A stretch of 64,000 nt of DNA from Mycolicibacterium gadium (GTDB lineage Bacteria > Actinomycetota > Actinomycetes > Mycobacteriales > Mycobacteriaceae): positions 1,798,001-1,862,000 of the forward strand of contig NZ_AP022608.1 in the NCBI RefSeq assembly GCF_010728925.1. The letters are read 5' to 3'. Positions 1-11,313 of this stretch are shown here, one piece after another. Under the pieces are notes generated by a model. It saw only the letters and a program-made list of their open reading frames with translations, was not told where the DNA came from and did not search any database. Position 1 is the stretch's first letter; each line of letters starts with the position of its first letter. Made by a program: the position numbers and the translations under genes.

Positions 1-1543
<1,543 letters not shown>

Positions 1544-1596
1544 CAGTTCTTCATCGCGGTGGCCGCGTGACTACTCGATAGGGAATCATTTGAGAG

Positions 1597-3804
1597 ATGA
1601 CGGAAGCCGATACCGAGATCCTCGAGACCGACACCGGATCGACGACCGGCACCGCGCAGCCGGCGACGTCGACTCGTCCCGGGGCACCCCAGTCGGGAGA
1701 TTCTGCGCCTGAAGCACCACCGGCTGCGACATCGCAAGCGGTCGACAACGCCCTGCCGGAAGACCGCTACCTCAACCGCGAACTGAGTTGGCTCGACTTC
1801 AACGCGCGCGTCCTTGCGCTCGCCGCCGACCCGTCGCTGCCGCTCCTCGAGCGGGCGAAGTTCCTCGCGATCTTCGCGTCCAACCTCGACGAGTTCTACA
1901 TGGTTCGAGTGGCGGGACTGAAACGACGCGACGAGATGGGGTTGTCGGTGCGGTCGGCGGATGGCCTGTCGCCGCGTGAGCAACTACGCCGGATCAACGA
2001 GCGCACTCAGCAGATCTCCAACAGGCACGCCCATGTGTTTCTCGACGCGGTGCGGCCCGCGCTCGCCGACGAGGGCATCGTGATCGTGACGTGGGCCGAA
2101 GTGGATGAGGACGAGCGCTCCCGGCTGTCGACCTATTTTCATGAACAGGTGTTCCCGGTCCTGACGCCGCTGGCCGTCGATCCGGCACATCCGTTCCCGT
2201 TTGTGAGCGGGCTCAGCCTGAACCTTGCCGTCACCGTGCGGCAACCCGAGGACGGCGGACAGCACTTCGCTCGAATCAAAGTGCCCGACAACGTGGATCG
2301 CTTTGTCGAGTTGGCGCGCCGCGAAGGTTCCTCGGATGCGGTGCGGTTCCTTCCGATGGAGGAACTGATCGCCGCGTTCCTGCCGGTGCTGTTCCCGGGT
2401 CTGGAGATCGTCGAGCATCATGCTTTCCGCATCACCCGCAACGCCGACTTCGAGGTCGAAGAGGACCGTGACGAAGATCTGTTGCAGGCGCTGGAGCGAG
2501 AATTGGCGCGTCGGCGCTTCGGTTCGCCGGTGCGCCTCGAAGTGTCCGACGATATGACCGAGAGCATGCTCGAGTTGCTCTTGCGCGAACTCGACGTCGA
2601 CACCGGTGATGTCATCGAGGTACCGGGGCTTCTCGACCTGTCGTCGCTGTGGCAGATCTATGACCAGGACCGCCCGGCGCTGAAAGACCGTCCGTTCGTA
2701 CCTGCGACGCCGCCCGCATTCGGTGAGCGGGAAACACCGAAGAGCATCTTCTCGACGCTGCGTGACGGCGACGTGCTGGTGCACCACCCCTACGATTCGT
2801 TTTCCACTTCGGTGCAGCGGTTCATCGAGCAGGCCGCCGCCGATCCCAACGTGTTGGCCATCAAGCAGACGCTGTACCGGACATCGGGCGATTCACCCAT
2901 CGTCAACGCGCTGATCGACGCGGCGGCGGCAGGCAAACAGGTTGTCGCGCTGGTTGAGATCAAAGCGCGCTTCGACGAACAGGCCAACATCAAATGGGCC
3001 CGCGCCCTTGAACGTGCGGGCGTGCATGTGGTTTACGGACTGGTCGGGTTGAAGACGCACTGCAAGACCTGCCTCGTCGTGCGTCGCGAAGGATCCACGA
3101 TCCGGCGTTACTGCCATATCGGCACCGGAAACTACAACAGCAAGACCGCACGCCTCTATGAAGATGTCGGCCTGTTGACGGCTGCGCCGGACATCGGCGC
3201 CGACCTCACAGATCTGTTCAACTCGCTCACCGGGTACTCACGCAAAGAGTCGTACCGCAATCTGTTGGTCGCGCCCTACGGTGTCCGCAAGGGGATCATC
3301 GAGCGGATCGAACGCGAGATCGCCGCCAAGCAATCGGGAGCGGATGCCGGTATTCGGCTGAAGGCCAACGCGCTGGTCGACGAGCAGGTGATCGATGCGC
3401 TCTATCGAGCATCGCAGGCAGGGGTCCGCGTCGAGGTGGTGGTCCGCGGCATCTGTGCACTGCGTCCCGGCGTGGCCGGATTCTCCGAAAACATCACGGT
3501 GCGCTCGATTCTGGGGCGGTTCCTCGAGCACTCGCGAATTATTCATTTCCGCGCCACCGACGAGTTCTGGATCGGGAGCGCGGACATGATGCATCGTAAT
3601 CTCGACCGGCGAGTCGAGGTGATGGCTCAAGTTAAGGATCCGAGGCTGACTTCACAGCTGAACGACGTCTTCGATTCCGCCCTAGATCCGTCAACCCGGT
3701 GCTGGGAGTTGGACATGGATGGTAAGTGGACAGCGTCGCCGCGAGAGGGCGAGACGGTCCGCGACCATCAGGTGTCGTTGATGGAACGCCATCGGCACCC
3801 TTGA
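1597..3804 (+). CDS. ppk1: Polyphosphate kinase 1
   Basis: Reversibly transfers the terminal phosphate of ATP onto polyphosphate; in mycobacteria polyP feeds the stringent/stress response. At 735 residues it is full length. The first ~50 residues are acidic and low complexity, followed by the N domain ([19 protein letters not shown]). The two catalytic histidines expected of PPK1 are visible 19 residues apart: H488 in [14 protein letters not shown] and H507 in [40 protein letters not shown] and the C-terminal PLD-like domain ([35 protein letters not shown]) are intact. Transcribed with fbiD upstream and mutT1 51 bases downstream. Confidence 0.96.
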   Translation: MTEADTEILETDTGSTTGTAQPATSTRPGAPQSGDSAPEAPPAATSQAVDNALPEDRYLNRELSWLDFNARVLALAADPSLPLLERAKFLAIFASNLDEFYMVRVAGLKRRDEMGLSVRSADGLSPREQLRRINERTQQISNRHAHVFLDAVRPALADEGIVIVTWAEVDEDERSRLSTYFHEQVFPVLTPLAVDPAHPFPFVSGLSLNLAVTVRQPEDGGQHFARIKVPDNVDRFVELARREGSSDAVRFLPMEELIAAFLPVLFPGLEIVEHHAFRITRNADFEVEEDRDEDLLQALERELARRRFGSPVRLEVSDDMTESMLELLLRELDVDTGDVIEVPGLLDLSSLWQIYDQDRPALKDRPFVPATPPAFGERETPKSIFSTLRDGDVLVHHPYDSFSTSVQRFIEQAAADPNVLAIKQTLYRTSGDSPIVNALIDAAAAGKQVVALVEIKARFDEQANIKWARALERAGVHVVYGLVGLKTHCKTCLVVRREGSTIRRYCHIGTGNYNSKTARLYEDVGLLTAAPDIGADLTDLFNSLTGYSRKESYRNLLVAPYGVRKGIIERIEREIAAKQSGADAGIRLKANALVDEQVIDALYRASQAGVRVEVVVRGICALRPGVAGFSENITVRSILGRFLEHSRIIHFRATDEFWIGSADMMHRNLDRRVEVMAQVKDPRLTSQLNDVFDSALDPSTRCWELDMDGKWTASPREGETVRDHQVSLMERHRHP

Positions 3805-3855
3805 GATCCGTCGGCTGTGAGCTCTCGAGGCCCCGAATGACCAGCAGGAGTTGAC

Positions 3856-4785
3856 GTGCCGAGGGACAACCCACCCCGCGCGGTTCCGGCGGGCAAGGCC
3901 GTATTTGCCGCGGGTGCGGTGCTGTGGCGACCGGGTGATGATGCCGCCTCACCCGAAGTCGCGGTCATTCACCGTCCCCGGTACGACGATTGGTCACTTC
4001 CCAAAGGCAAAGTCGACCCCGGCGAGACCGAACCCGTGACCGCCGTCCGCGAGGTCGCCGAGGAGACCGGCTACGCGGCACATCTCGGCCGGCGGTTGGC
4101 CGCGGTGACCTATCCCGTCGACCAAAGCACCAAGAAGGTGCGGTACTGGACTGCCCGCGCCATCGGCGGCGAGTTCAGCCCGAACTCGGAAGTCGACGAA
4201 CTCAAATGGCTTCCCATATCCGAAGCCATCAAGGCGGTCGGCTACCCGCACGACCGAAAGGTCCTACGCCGCTTCAAGAAGCTGCCGGCCGATACGAAGA
4301 CGGTGTTGATCGTCCGGCACGGCACCGCGGGCAGCAAGTCGCGATACAAAGGTGACGACCGCAACCGACCTTTGGACAAGCACGGCCGCGCGCAGGCCGA
4401 GTCTCTCGTCGGACAGTTGCTGTCCTTCGGCGCCGAAACGCTGTACGCCGCCGACCGGACTCGGTGCCATCAGACGATCGCGCCGCTGGCCGAGGAACTC
4501 GGTGCCGACATCAGCAGCGAGCCACTGCTGACCGAAGAGGCGTATGCGGAGAATCGCAAAGCCTCGCGTAACCGTTTCTTGGAGATCGCCGCCGCCGACG
4601 GCACCCCGGTGATCTGCACTCAGGGCAAGGTGATTCCGGATCTCATCTCATGGTGGTGCGAGCGTGACGGCGTCCGCCCTGACAAATCGCGCAACCGCAA
4701 GGGCAGCACCTGGGTCCTGTCGCTCTTCGACGGACGCCTGATCGCCGCCGATCACATCGGCAGTCCGCTCGCCCTCAAGAAATGA
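3856..4785 (+). CDS. mutT1: MutT1, Nudix hydrolase fused to a histidine phosphatase domain
   Basis: Sanitises oxidised nucleotides (8-oxo-dGTP/8-oxo-GTP) and, from work on the mycobacterial family, diadenosine polyphosphates. At 309 residues it is the two-domain mycobacterial form. The Nudix domain is residues ~1-145, with the box [20 protein letters not shown] (G-x5-E-x7-REVxEE) near residues 52-75. The C-terminal histidine-phosphatase-like domain starts around residue 150 with [13 protein letters not shown], which keeps the RHG motif. The GTG start at 3856 follows AGGAG at 3844-3848. It is convergent with hupB and separated from it by a strong symmetrical hairpin. Confidence 0.95.
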   Translation: MPRDNPPRAVPAGKAVFAAGAVLWRPGDDAASPEVAVIHRPRYDDWSLPKGKVDPGETEPVTAVREVAEETGYAAHLGRRLAAVTYPVDQSTKKVRYWTARAIGGEFSPNSEVDELKWLPISEAIKAVGYPHDRKVLRRFKKLPADTKTVLIVRHGTAGSKSRYKGDDRNRPLDKHGRAQAESLVGQLLSFGAETLYAADRTRCHQTIAPLAEELGADISSEPLLTEEAYAENRKASRNRFLEIAAADGTPVICTQGKVIPDLISWWCERDGVRPDKSRNRKGSTWVLSLFDGRLIAADHIGSPLALKK

Positions 4786-4817
4786 ACGCTGCGGCCGGCT
4801 GAAGCTCGTCAGACACA

Positions 4818-4879
4818 AACACGCCGTGGGTCACTTTCGCTTTAATTACCGGCTCAGCCGGCGCGACCCACGGCGTGTT
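4818..4879. terminator. Bidirectional hairpin between mutT1 and hupB
   Basis: A perfect 15-base inverted repeat (AACACGCCGTGGGTC at 4818-4832, its complement at 4865-4879) encloses 32 bases that contain a second small hairpin, CCGGC-TCA-GCCGG (4849-4861). It sits between two convergent stop codons (mutT1 4785, hupB 4891), the position of a shared terminator. There is no U-run, which is common for mycobacterial hairpin terminators. Function is inferred from position and symmetry. Confidence 0.75.
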
Positions 4880-4890
4880 CGATGTTGAAC

Positions 4891-5529
4891 TTACCTGCGG
4901 CCCTTCTTGGCCGGGGCGCGCTTCACAGCCTTCTTGGCCGGGGAACGCTTCACAGCCTTCTTGGCGGCAGTGCGCTTCACAGCCTTCTTGGCCGGTGACT
5001 TCTTCGCCGCCTTCTTGGCCGGTGACTTCTTGGCCGCCTTCTTGACTGCAGCCTTCTTGGCCGGAGCCTTCTTGGCGGCGGTGCGCTTCACTGCCTTCTT
5101 GGCCGGAGCCTTCTTGGCGGCGGTGCGCTTGGCTGCCTTCTTGGCGGGAGCCTTCTTGGCCGCCTTCTTGGCCGCCGTCTTCTTAACGGCCTTGCGGGCG
5201 CCGCCCGCAGTCACGCCACGCTTCACTGCTGGTCCTTCCGACGGGAGGCGCTGTGCCCCAGAAACAACCGCTTTGAACTGTGCACCGGGACGGAATGCCG
5301 GCACGGATGTGGGCTTAACTTTCACGGTCTCGCCGGTGCGCGGGTTACGCGCAACACGAGCAGCACGACGACGTTGTTCGAAAACGCCGAAGCCGGTAAT
5401 GGTGACACTGTCACCCTTGTGAACCGCACGCACGATTGTGTCGACGACATTCTCGACCGCAGCGGTTGCTGACCGACGATCCGAGCCCATTTTCTCCGTG
5501 AGTACGTCGATGAGCTCTGCTTTGTTCAT
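4891..5529 (-). CDS. hupB: HU-like nucleoid protein with Lys/Ala-rich tail
   Basis: DNA-binding and DNA-compacting nucleoid protein. 212 residues, close to the mycobacterial HupB length. Residues 1-~90 are the HU fold: [20 protein letters not shown], then [20 protein letters not shown] and [21 protein letters not shown], the DNA-wrapping arm. Residues ~108-212 are a basic tail of repeated PAKKA(A/V)K(K/R) units. The ATG at 5529 has CGGAGG 7 bases upstream, so the longer frame starting at 5619 is rejected. Its 5' UTR contains a small GCCCA-CTT-TGGGC palindrome (5552-5564). It lies downstream of leuD on the same strand but with 192 bases between them, so it is probably a separate unit. Confidence 0.97.
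   Translation of the reverse strand: MNKAELIDVLTEKMGSDRRSATAAVENVVDTIVRAVHKGDSVTITGFGVFEQRRRAARVARNPRTGETVKVKPTSVPAFRPGAQFKAVVSGAQRLPSEGPAVKRGVTAGGARKAVKKTAAKKAAKKAPAKKAAKRTAAKKAPAKKAVKRTAAKKAPAKKAAVKKAAKKSPAKKAAKKSPAKKAVKRTAAKKAVKRSPAKKAVKRAPAKKGRR
4901..5185 (-). repeat. Degenerate tandem repeats encoding the HupB tail
   Basis: Imperfect tandem copies of a GCCAAGAAGGC-type unit (27-30 bases, coding strand minus) encode the PAKKAAKK tail of hupB. The units share frame and differ mostly at third positions. Such repeats expand and contract by slippage, so tail length is expected to vary between strains. Confidence 0.85.
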
Positions 5530-5647
5530 GCAAAACCTCCGAAAACCAGTAGCCCACTTTGGGCCGACTAGTGGACACGGTAAACCCAATGGCCACTGAT
5601 TTCCAAGAGCCACGCGCAATTTCAGCAGAATCTAGCGAACTTTCTTG

Positions 5648-5671
5648 CCCCCCTTGAGCTCCTGCCGGGGG
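5648..5671 (-). terminator. Possible terminator after leuD
   Basis: CCCCCC (5648-5653) faces GGGGG (5667-5671) across a 13-base loop, about 50 bases beyond the leuD stop on the minus strand. On the transcript the G arm is followed by a short A-rich rather than U-rich stretch. The simple G/C arms make this a weak call. Confidence 0.35.
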
Positions 5672-5721
5672 TCCCGATAACCGGGTTCAGGGGTGAAGAT
5701 TCGGCTCAGAAAGCCAATCCG

Positions 5722-6315
5722 TCACGCTGGCAAGGCGCGCGGTTTCCAGCTCGGACGGCGTGCTTCGTATGAATCGATTTCATCGCATTTCCGCAGCGTA
5801 AGACCTATATCGTCGAGTCCTTCGGAGAGTCGCCAGGCGGTGTAATCGTCAATGTTGAACGGCACCATGACTGTTCCCGCGACGACGTTCCGATCTTGAA
5901 GATTCACAGTAATTTCCATGCCGGGATGCTCCTCGATGAGCTTCCATAAAAGTTCGACATCATCTTGGGCGACTTCGGCCGCCAAGAGGCCCGCCTTGCC
6001 CGCGTTGCCGCGAAAAATGTCGGCGAAGCGAGATGAGATGACGACTCTGAATCCATAGTCCATGAGCGCCCACACGGCGTGCTCTCGCGACGAACCGGTG
6101 CCGAAATCGGGACCCGCGACCAACACCGATCCCTTGTCGAACGGGGACATGTTGAGGACGAAAGACGGGTCGGACCGCCACGCCGCGAACAAGCCATCCT
6201 CGAAACCTGTTCGGGTTACCCGCTTCAAATACACGGCGGGGATTATTTGGTCGGTGTCGACATTGGACCGGCGAAGCGGAACGCCGATGCCGGTATGAGT
6301 GCGGAATGGTTCCAT
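5722..6315 (-). CDS. leuD: 3-isopropylmalate dehydratase small subunit
   Basis: Pairs with LeuC to isomerise 2-isopropylmalate to 3-isopropylmalate in leucine synthesis. 197 residues. The family core is clear: [20 protein letters not shown] (residues ~7-27), then [20 protein letters not shown], the substrate-binding loop, and [16 protein letters not shown]. The ATG at 6315 is preferred to the GTG at 6318 because AGGAG lies 7 bases before the ATG. It starts 10 bases after the leuC stop, as expected for translational coupling within leuCD. Confidence 0.97.
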   Translation of the reverse strand: MEPFRTHTGIGVPLRRSNVDTDQIIPAVYLKRVTRTGFEDGLFAAWRSDPSFVLNMSPFDKGSVLVAGPDFGTGSSREHAVWALMDYGFRVVISSRFADIFRGNAGKAGLLAAEVAQDDVELLWKLIEEHPGMEITVNLQDRNVVAGTVMVPFNIDDYTAWRLSEGLDDIGLTLRKCDEIDSYEARRPSWKPRALPA

Positions 6316-6325
6316 CACAGAGCTC

Positions 6326-7762
6326 CTATGAGTGAGTCAGATCGGCGGGAGAGGACAACGTGCCGCGCACAGCGGTGGCCGCGGCGACAGCAGGCGACAC
6401 CAAATGAGTGCGCCCTCCTTTGCCCTGCCGTCCCTCGAAATTTCGGTTCGACGTCGATGCGCAGCGCTGCCCCGGGGACAGTTGATCTGGATTCATTCCA
6501 AGACACATCGAGCATCCGGCCTGCCGCCACTCCGCGCCGGCGGCGGCGAAGATCTCACCGAGGCCCTCTGATTCGGCCTGCGCTCGCACCCGCATCGAGC
6601 CGGGCACAATGAGCATCCGCACGCCATCGGCGACCTTGCGACCCATGAGCACGTCGGCGACCACCCGCAGATCCTCGATGCGCCCGTTCGTGCACGAGCC
6701 CACGAAGACGGTGTCCACGGTGATGTCACGCATCGACGTTCCGGCCCGAAGATCCATATACGCCAACGCTTTTTCGGCCGCTTGGCGCTCGCCGTCGTCA
6801 AAGATCAGCTCTGGGTCCGGTACCGACGCCGACAGCGGAACTCCTTGCCCAGGGTTGGTCCCCCACGTGACGAATGGGCTCAGCGTCGCGGCATCGATGT
6901 AGACCTCGGTGTCGAATTCCGCGCCTTCGTCGGTGCGCAACTGACTCCACGCCGCTACTGCGGCATCCCAGTCCGCCCCCTTCGGCGCGTGCGGGCGACC
7001 GTGCAAGAACTCGAAAGTTGTCTCGTCGGGTGCGACCATTCCGGCGCGCGCCCCGGCCTCGATGCTCATGTTGCAGACCGTCATGCGTCCTTCCATCGAC
7101 AGCGATTCGATGGCGCTGCCGCGGTATTCGATGACGTATCCCTGTCCCCCGCCGGTGCCGATCTTTGCGATCACCGCGAGGATGATGTCCTTTGCGCTCA
7201 CGCCCGCAGGCAGCTGCCCGTCGACATTGACCGCCATCGTCTTGAAAGGCCGCAGCGGAAGCGTCTGCGTCGCGAGGACATGCTCGACCTCGGATGTGCC
7301 GATGCCCATCGCGAGCGCACCGAACGCACCGTGGGTGGAGGTATGGCTGTCGCCACACACCACCGTCATCCCCGGCTGAGTCAAGCCCAACTGCGGCCCG
7401 ATGATGTGAACGATGCCTTGTTCGACGTCACCCATCGGGTGCAACCGGATGCCGAACTCTTCACAGTTGCGACGCAGCGTCTCGACCTGAATGCGGGAGA
7501 CCGGATCGGCGATCGGCTTGTCGATGTCGATCGTCGGCACGTTGTGGTCTTCGGTGGCAATCGTCAGATCCGGTCTGCGGACCGGCCGACCCTTGAGCCT
7601 AAGGCCGTCGAACGCCTGCGGGCTGGTGACCTCATGCACAAGGTGTAGGTCGATGTAAATGAGGTCGGGTTCGCGGGCCGCGCCGTCACCCGACCCCTTC
7701 GCGACGACGTGGTCGTCCCACACCTTTTCGGCGAGCGTGCGTGGCTTGTCCTGGGCTGCCAT
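6326..7762 (-). CDS. leuC: 3-isopropylmalate dehydratase large subunit
   Basis: Aconitase-family [4Fe-4S] enzyme of leucine synthesis, acting with LeuD. 478 residues, full length. Cluster ligands are seen as [15 protein letters not shown] (residues ~345-360) and [13 protein letters not shown] (~410-422). [20 protein letters not shown] near 135 and [20 protein letters not shown] near the C-terminus are diagnostic. It is the first gene of leuCD and divergent from an IclR regulator, with only 38 bases between start codons. Confidence 0.97.
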   Translation of the reverse strand: MAAQDKPRTLAEKVWDDHVVAKGSGDGAAREPDLIYIDLHLVHEVTSPQAFDGLRLKGRPVRRPDLTIATEDHNVPTIDIDKPIADPVSRIQVETLRRNCEEFGIRLHPMGDVEQGIVHIIGPQLGLTQPGMTVVCGDSHTSTHGAFGALAMGIGTSEVEHVLATQTLPLRPFKTMAVNVDGQLPAGVSAKDIILAVIAKIGTGGGQGYVIEYRGSAIESLSMEGRMTVCNMSIEAGARAGMVAPDETTFEFLHGRPHAPKGADWDAAVAAWSQLRTDEGAEFDTEVYIDAATLSPFVTWGTNPGQGVPLSASVPDPELIFDDGERQAAEKALAYMDLRAGTSMRDITVDTVFVGSCTNGRIEDLRVVADVLMGRKVADGVRMLIVPGSMRVRAQAESEGLGEIFAAAGAEWRQAGCSMCLGMNPDQLSPGQRCASTSNRNFEGRQGKGGRTHLVSPAVAAATAVRGTLSSPADLTHS

Positions 7763-7770
7763 CTTGACTT

Positions 7771-7806
7771 TCTCACATTCTGGGAAGCTAGTATCTCCCT
7801 GTGAGA
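7771..7806. promoter_or_regulatory. Divergent leuC / IclR-regulator promoter with TCTCACA...TGTGAGA dyad
   Basis: TCTCACA (7771-7777) and its complement TGTGAGA (7800-7806) flank a 22-base core. The core carries TAGTAT (7789-7794), a TANNNT -10 element on the plus strand 6 bases before the GTG at 7801, which would give a leaderless regulator mRNA. On the minus strand TAGCTT (7790-7785) could be the leuC -10. One dyad arm covers the regulator's first codons, as expected of an autoregulatory site. Promoter and operator roles are inferred. Confidence 0.55.
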
Positions 7807-8502
7807 CAGGATAGCGGTATCGGGGTGCTGGACAAAGCCATGGGGGTGCTGCACGCGATCGCGGATTCGCCGTGCGGATTGGCAGAGCTGTGCGAGCGCA
7901 CCGGCCTCCCGCGTGCGACCGCGCACCGCTTGGCCGCGGGTCTGGAAGTGCATCGGCTGTTGATCCGCAACGGAGACGGCCAATGGCGGCTCGGGCCTGC
8001 GCTCACCGAGTTGGCGGGACAGGTCAACGACCCCTTGCTGGCCGCCGGCGCCGTGGTGTTGCCGCGCCTGCGTGAGATCACCGGAGAGAGCGTGCAGATC
8101 TATCGTCGTGAAGGACACGCGCGCACATGTATCGCCGCCTTGGAACCACCTGCCGGGCTTCGGGATACCGTCCCGGTCGGCGCGCGATTGCCGATGACGG
8201 CCGGCTCAGGCGCCAAGGTACTGCTGGCTTATGCCGACGCCGCCACGCAGCAGGCGGTGTTGCCCAGCGCGAAGTTCACCGACCGGACCCTCGCCGAGGT
8301 CCGCAAACGTGGCTGGGCGCAGAGCGCCGCGGAACGCGAGCCGGGGGTTGCGAGTGTGTCGGCGCCGGTGCGCGATGCCACCGGTGCGGTGATCGCCGCT
8401 GTATCGGTGTCCGGGCCGATCGACCGAATGGGCCGTCGCCCTGGAGCACGATGGGCCGCCGACCTTTTGGCCGCCGCCGATGCGCTCACCCGCAGGCTGT
8501 GA
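7801..8502 (+). CDS. ltbR: IclR-family regulator, probable LtbR-type regulator of leuCD
   Basis: 233 residues. The N-terminal winged helix spans residues ~5-65 ([24 protein letters not shown]). A C-terminal IclR effector domain follows, with [20 protein letters not shown] and [24 protein letters not shown]. An IclR gene divergent from leuCD is the arrangement known for LtbR of Corynebacterium glutamicum, which represses leucine and tryptophan genes. Orthology is inferred from family plus position and has not been proven. The GTG start lies 6 bases after a -10-like TAGTAT, suggesting a leaderless transcript. Confidence 0.82.
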   Translation: MRQDSGIGVLDKAMGVLHAIADSPCGLAELCERTGLPRATAHRLAAGLEVHRLLIRNGDGQWRLGPALTELAGQVNDPLLAAGAVVLPRLREITGESVQIYRREGHARTCIAALEPPAGLRDTVPVGARLPMTAGSGAKVLLAYADAATQQAVLPSAKFTDRTLAEVRKRGWAQSAAEREPGVASVSAPVRDATGAVIAAVSVSGPIDRMGRRPGARWAADLLAAADALTRRL

Positions 8503-8539
8503 ATGACTATTTGTACTGCAAGGCTCAATCGCCTCGGCA

Positions 8540-8562
8540 CGAGAGCAAGCTCTCTGCTCTCG
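8540..8562 (-). terminator. Hairpin downstream of tRNA-Glu
   Basis: CGAGAGCA (8540-8547) and TGCTCTCG (8555-8562) form an 8-bp stem with a 7-base loop, just past the 3' end of tRNA-Glu on the minus strand and before the IclR stop from the other side. A competing inner stem (GAGAG-CAAG-CTCTC) overlaps it. No U-run. A bidirectional terminator role is likely. Confidence 0.55.
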
Positions 8563-8573
8563 GCTCACTCGCT

Positions 8574-8649
8574 TGGTACCCCCGATGGGATTCGAACCCA
8601 CGCTACCGCCGTGAGAGGGCGGCGTCCTAGGCCGCTAGACGACGGGGGC
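8574..8649 (-). tRNA. tRNA-Glu (anticodon CTC)
   Basis: Read on the minus strand: acceptor GCCCCCG, D-arm GTCTAGCGGCCTAGGAC, anticodon stem CCGCC with loop CTCTCAC and anticodon CTC, T-arm GTGGGTTCGAATCCCAT, acceptor CGGGGGT, discriminator A at 8577. The next three bases (8576-8574) read CCA. The G1-T72 pair is a wobble. The mature body is 73 bases (8577-8649). Confidence 0.95.
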
Positions 8650-8743
8650 CAGAACTATTTCCGGACAGCCAGCATAGCCCAGCGGGTTATGCGGACCTAA
8701 TCAGCTCGAGGCCCGTGCACTTCGCGCGAGCGCTCATCGCGAA

Positions 8744-8818
8744 TGGCTGGGGTACCAGGACTCGAACCTAGAATGGCTGAACCAGAATCAGCTGTGTTGC
8801 CAATTACACCATACCCCA
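8744..8818 (-). tRNA. tRNA-Gln (anticodon CTG)
   Basis: On the minus strand: acceptor TGGGGTA pairing with TACCCCA, anticodon stem GCTGA with loop TTCTGGT (anticodon CTG), T-loop GGTTCGAGTCC, discriminator G, and an encoded CCA (8746-8744). Body 72 bases plus CCA. It precedes tRNA-Glu on the same strand by 94 bases and follows gltX. Confidence 0.95.
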
Positions 8819-8935
8819 TTGGCTACCTGTAACCGCAGGTCACAGGCCCTTTTCGACCCGACCAAGCAATCGGCGGCGCCGCCGCGCATTGTTTCGGGCC
8901 GACGTGCAGACTACCAAAGATTTGCAGCCACCTTC

Positions 8936-10414
8936 TCACGCCGGGTCTGCGACGGTGGCGGCACGATCGCGTCCCGCGCGTAGCCGCTGCAGGCTGCGGT
9001 CCCGACCTAGAAGCTCGAGCGATTCGAAGAGCGGCGGGCTGACCGACGCACCCGTGGCCGCAACACGCAGCGGGCCGAACGCCTTGCGCGGCTTGAGCTC
9101 CAGATTCTCCAACAACGACACCTTCAGAGCGTTCTCGATCTCCCCCGTACTCCACTCGCCGACTGTTTCGAGCGCGGCGAGCGCGGCCTCCAGCACCGCG
9201 ACGGCTTCGGGCTTGAGCTCCTTGGCAGCCGACTTCTCATCGAGCGAGAACTCGGCGTCGTTGAGGAACTTCAACAGGTCCCATGCATCGCCGAGCACCA
9301 CGATTCGGGTCTGCACGAGCCGCGCGGCCTCCGCGAATTGAGCTTCGTCGAGTCCCGTGTCGTAGCCGTGGGCAGCGAAATACGCCGCGAGCCGCGCGGT
9401 GAAATCGTCCTCACTCACCATGCGGATGTGCTCGGCGTTGAGAGCGTCCGCCTTCTTCTGATCGAACCGGGCGGGGTTGGAGTTGACGTTGACGACGTCG
9501 AAGGCAGCCACCATCTCATCGAGGCTGAACACGTCGTGGTCTTCGGCGATACCCCAGCCCAGCAGCGCCAGATAGTTCAGCAGCCCCTCCGGAATGAAGC
9601 CGCGTTCGCGGTGAATGAACAGGTTCGACTGCGGATCGCGCTTCGACAGCTTCTTGTTGCCGTCTCCCAGAACGCTTGGCAAGTGAGCGAACTCGGGCAC
9701 CCGGTCGGCGACGCCGATACGAATCAATGCCTGGTACAGCGCGATCTGGCGCGGTGTGGACGGGAGCAGGTCCTCGCCACGGAGGACGTGCGTGATCTTC
9801 ATCAGCGCGTCGTCGACCGGATTGACCAAGGTGTACAACGGATCACCGCTGGCGCGGGTCAGCGCGAAATCGGGAACCACACCCGCCGCGAATGTTGTTT
9901 CCCCGCGGACGAGGTCATTCCAGGTGATGTCTTCGGCGGGCATCCGTAGCCGGAGCACTGGCCTGCGACCCTCGTCGAGGAACGCGGAGCGCTGGGCTTC
10001 GGTGAGTTCGCGGTCGTAGTTGTCGTAGCCGAGTTTGGGGTTTCGGCCCGCGGCGACGTGCCGGGCTTCGACTTCCTCGGCCGTCGAAAACGCCTCATAG
10101 GCGTCACCGGATTCCTGTAGCCGTGTCAGCACGTCCCGATATATCTCGCCGCGTTCCGACTGCCGGTACGGAGCGTACGGTCCACCGATGTCGGGACCTT
10201 CGTCGTAGTTGAGCCCCAGCCAGCTCAGGGCGTCCAACAGCGCCAGATAGCTTTCCTCACTGTCTCGTTCGGCGTCGGTGTCCTCCAGGCGGAATACGAA
10301 GGCCCCGCCGCAATGTCGCGCGTAGGCCCAATTGAACAGCGCGGTACGGATCAGGCCGACGTGCGGAGTGCCGGTTGGCGACGGGCAGAACCGCACCCGC
10401 ATATCAGCTGTCAT
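8936..10414 (-). CDS. gltX: Glutamyl-tRNA synthetase (probably non-discriminating)
   Basis: Class I synthetase, 492 residues. The HIGH-type signature is [20 protein letters not shown] (residues ~9-28) and the KMSKS-type loop is [12 protein letters not shown] (~252-264). Mycobacteria lack glutaminyl-tRNA synthetase, so GltX also charges tRNA-Gln with glutamate and GatCAB then amidates it; both tRNA substrates are encoded directly downstream here. The start ATG at 10414 overlaps the stop of the upstream hydrolase gene by 4 bases (ATGA), showing translational coupling. A second Met four codons in is a possible alternative start. Confidence 0.96.
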   Translation of the reverse strand: MTADMRVRFCPSPTGTPHVGLIRTALFNWAYARHCGGAFVFRLEDTDAERDSEESYLALLDALSWLGLNYDEGPDIGGPYAPYRQSERGEIYRDVLTRLQESGDAYEAFSTAEEVEARHVAAGRNPKLGYDNYDRELTEAQRSAFLDEGRRPVLRLRMPAEDITWNDLVRGETTFAAGVVPDFALTRASGDPLYTLVNPVDDALMKITHVLRGEDLLPSTPRQIALYQALIRIGVADRVPEFAHLPSVLGDGNKKLSKRDPQSNLFIHRERGFIPEGLLNYLALLGWGIAEDHDVFSLDEMVAAFDVVNVNSNPARFDQKKADALNAEHIRMVSEDDFTARLAAYFAAHGYDTGLDEAQFAEAARLVQTRIVVLGDAWDLLKFLNDAEFSLDEKSAAKELKPEAVAVLEAALAALETVGEWSTGEIENALKVSLLENLELKPRKAFGPLRVAATGASVSPPLFESLELLGRDRSLQRLRAGRDRAATVADPA

Positions 10415-11199
10415 GACTTTCCCTTGCGCACAACCGGATTGGAAAGGCTCCCGATACCTTCGATGGTGACGGTGACGGTGTCGCCGCCTTCAATGGGGCC
10501 CACACCGTCCGGCGTCCCGGTCAGGATGACATCGCCGGGCAGCAGTGTCATCACCGCCGAAATCCACTCAACGATGGCCCCGACATCGTGAATCATCAGC
10601 GATGTCCGGCTGTCCTGTTTGGTCTCGCCGTTGACCTCGGTGCGCAACGCCAGATCGGACGGATCCAGATCGGTGACGATCCACGGTCCGAGCGGACAGA
10701 ACGTGTCGTGACCTTTCGCCCGAGTCCACTGGCCGTCCTTCTTCTGCTGATCACGCGCCGACACGTCGTTGGCGATCGTGTAGCCCAGGATGTTCTCCGC
10801 GGCGCGCGCGGCGGGAACGTCCTTGCAGACTCGGCCGATGACGACGGCGAGTTCACCCTCGAAGTGCACCGGGTTGGCGTCGGCCGGCAACTGAATCGGC
10901 ACGTTCGGACCGACGATCGCGGTGTTGGGCTTCATGAACATGACCGGATCAGGGAAATCTCCCCCGCCCATTTCCGCGACGTGCGCCGCATAGTTCTTCC
11001 CGATGCATACGACCTTGCTGGCCAGAATCGGCGAGAGTATCCGCACGTCGGCCAGCGGCCACTCCCGTCCGGTGAAGGTCGGAGTGCCGAAGGGATGCTC
11101 GGCGATTTCTTTGGCGACTGCCCGGGCCGAGTCGTCGAGAGGACCCTCGATGCTGACGAAGCAGACGCTGTCTGGGCTGGCGATACGTCCAAGGCGCAT
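10411..11199 (-). CDS. Fumarylacetoacetate hydrolase-family protein
   Basis: 262 residues with the FAH fold. Metal-binding acidic residues lie in [15 protein letters not shown] (residues ~112-126) and [20 protein letters not shown] (~145-165), and [19 protein letters not shown] closes the active site. Related proteins are acylpyruvases, oxaloacetate decarboxylases or 2-hydroxyhepta-2,4-diene-1,7-dioate isomerases, and sequence alone does not choose between them. It is coupled to gltX by a 4-base overlap, as in M. tuberculosis (Rv2993c), and divergent from an MFS transporter gene. Confidence 0.88.
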   Translation of the reverse strand: MRLGRIASPDSVCFVSIEGPLDDSARAVAKEIAEHPFGTPTFTGREWPLADVRILSPILASKVVCIGKNYAAHVAEMGGGDFPDPVMFMKPNTAIVGPNVPIQLPADANPVHFEGELAVVIGRVCKDVPAARAAENILGYTIANDVSARDQQKKDGQWTRAKGHDTFCPLGPWIVTDLDPSDLALRTEVNGETKQDSRTSLMIHDVGAIVEWISAVMTLLPGDVILTGTPDGVGPIEGGDTVTVTIEGIGSLSNPVVRKGKS

Positions 11200-11256
11200 G
11201 CCGTCAGCCTAGTGGCCCCGATCCTCGGTGCTGCGGCCGCTCCCGCCCCGACAGTG

Positions 11257-11293
11257 TCTCAGATATTGAGATAGAAGTTCAGATATATGAGAT
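11257..11293. promoter_or_regulatory. Paired TCAGATAT-TGAGAT sites between the hydrolase and MFS genes
   Basis: Two near-copies, TCTCAGATATTGAGAT (11257-11272) and TTCAGATATATGAGAT (11278-11293), begin their shared TCAGATAT core 20 bases apart. The first is an inverted repeat TCTCA-N5-TGAGA. They are AT-rich islands in GC-rich DNA and sit between divergent start codons (11199 and 11314). A regulator site is likely; which regulator uses it is unknown. Confidence 0.5.
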
Positions 11294-11313
11294 GGCCGTG
11301 CGACTATGGAGCG

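Noticed and set aside
4901..5185. Regularly spaced repeats that could suggest a CRISPR array
   Set aside because: Repeats are in frame, degenerate at third positions, have no unique spacers and encode HupB.
4907..5422. 171-residue plus-strand frame over hupB, with regular AFLAG repeats
   Set aside because: Antisense shadow of the Lys/Ala tail of hupB; the periodicity comes from the hupB codons.
8829..8847. CTGTAACC-GCA-GGTCACAG hairpin upstream of tRNA-Gln
   Set aside because: Imperfect short dyad with no clear promoter elements; too weak to call as an operator or terminator.
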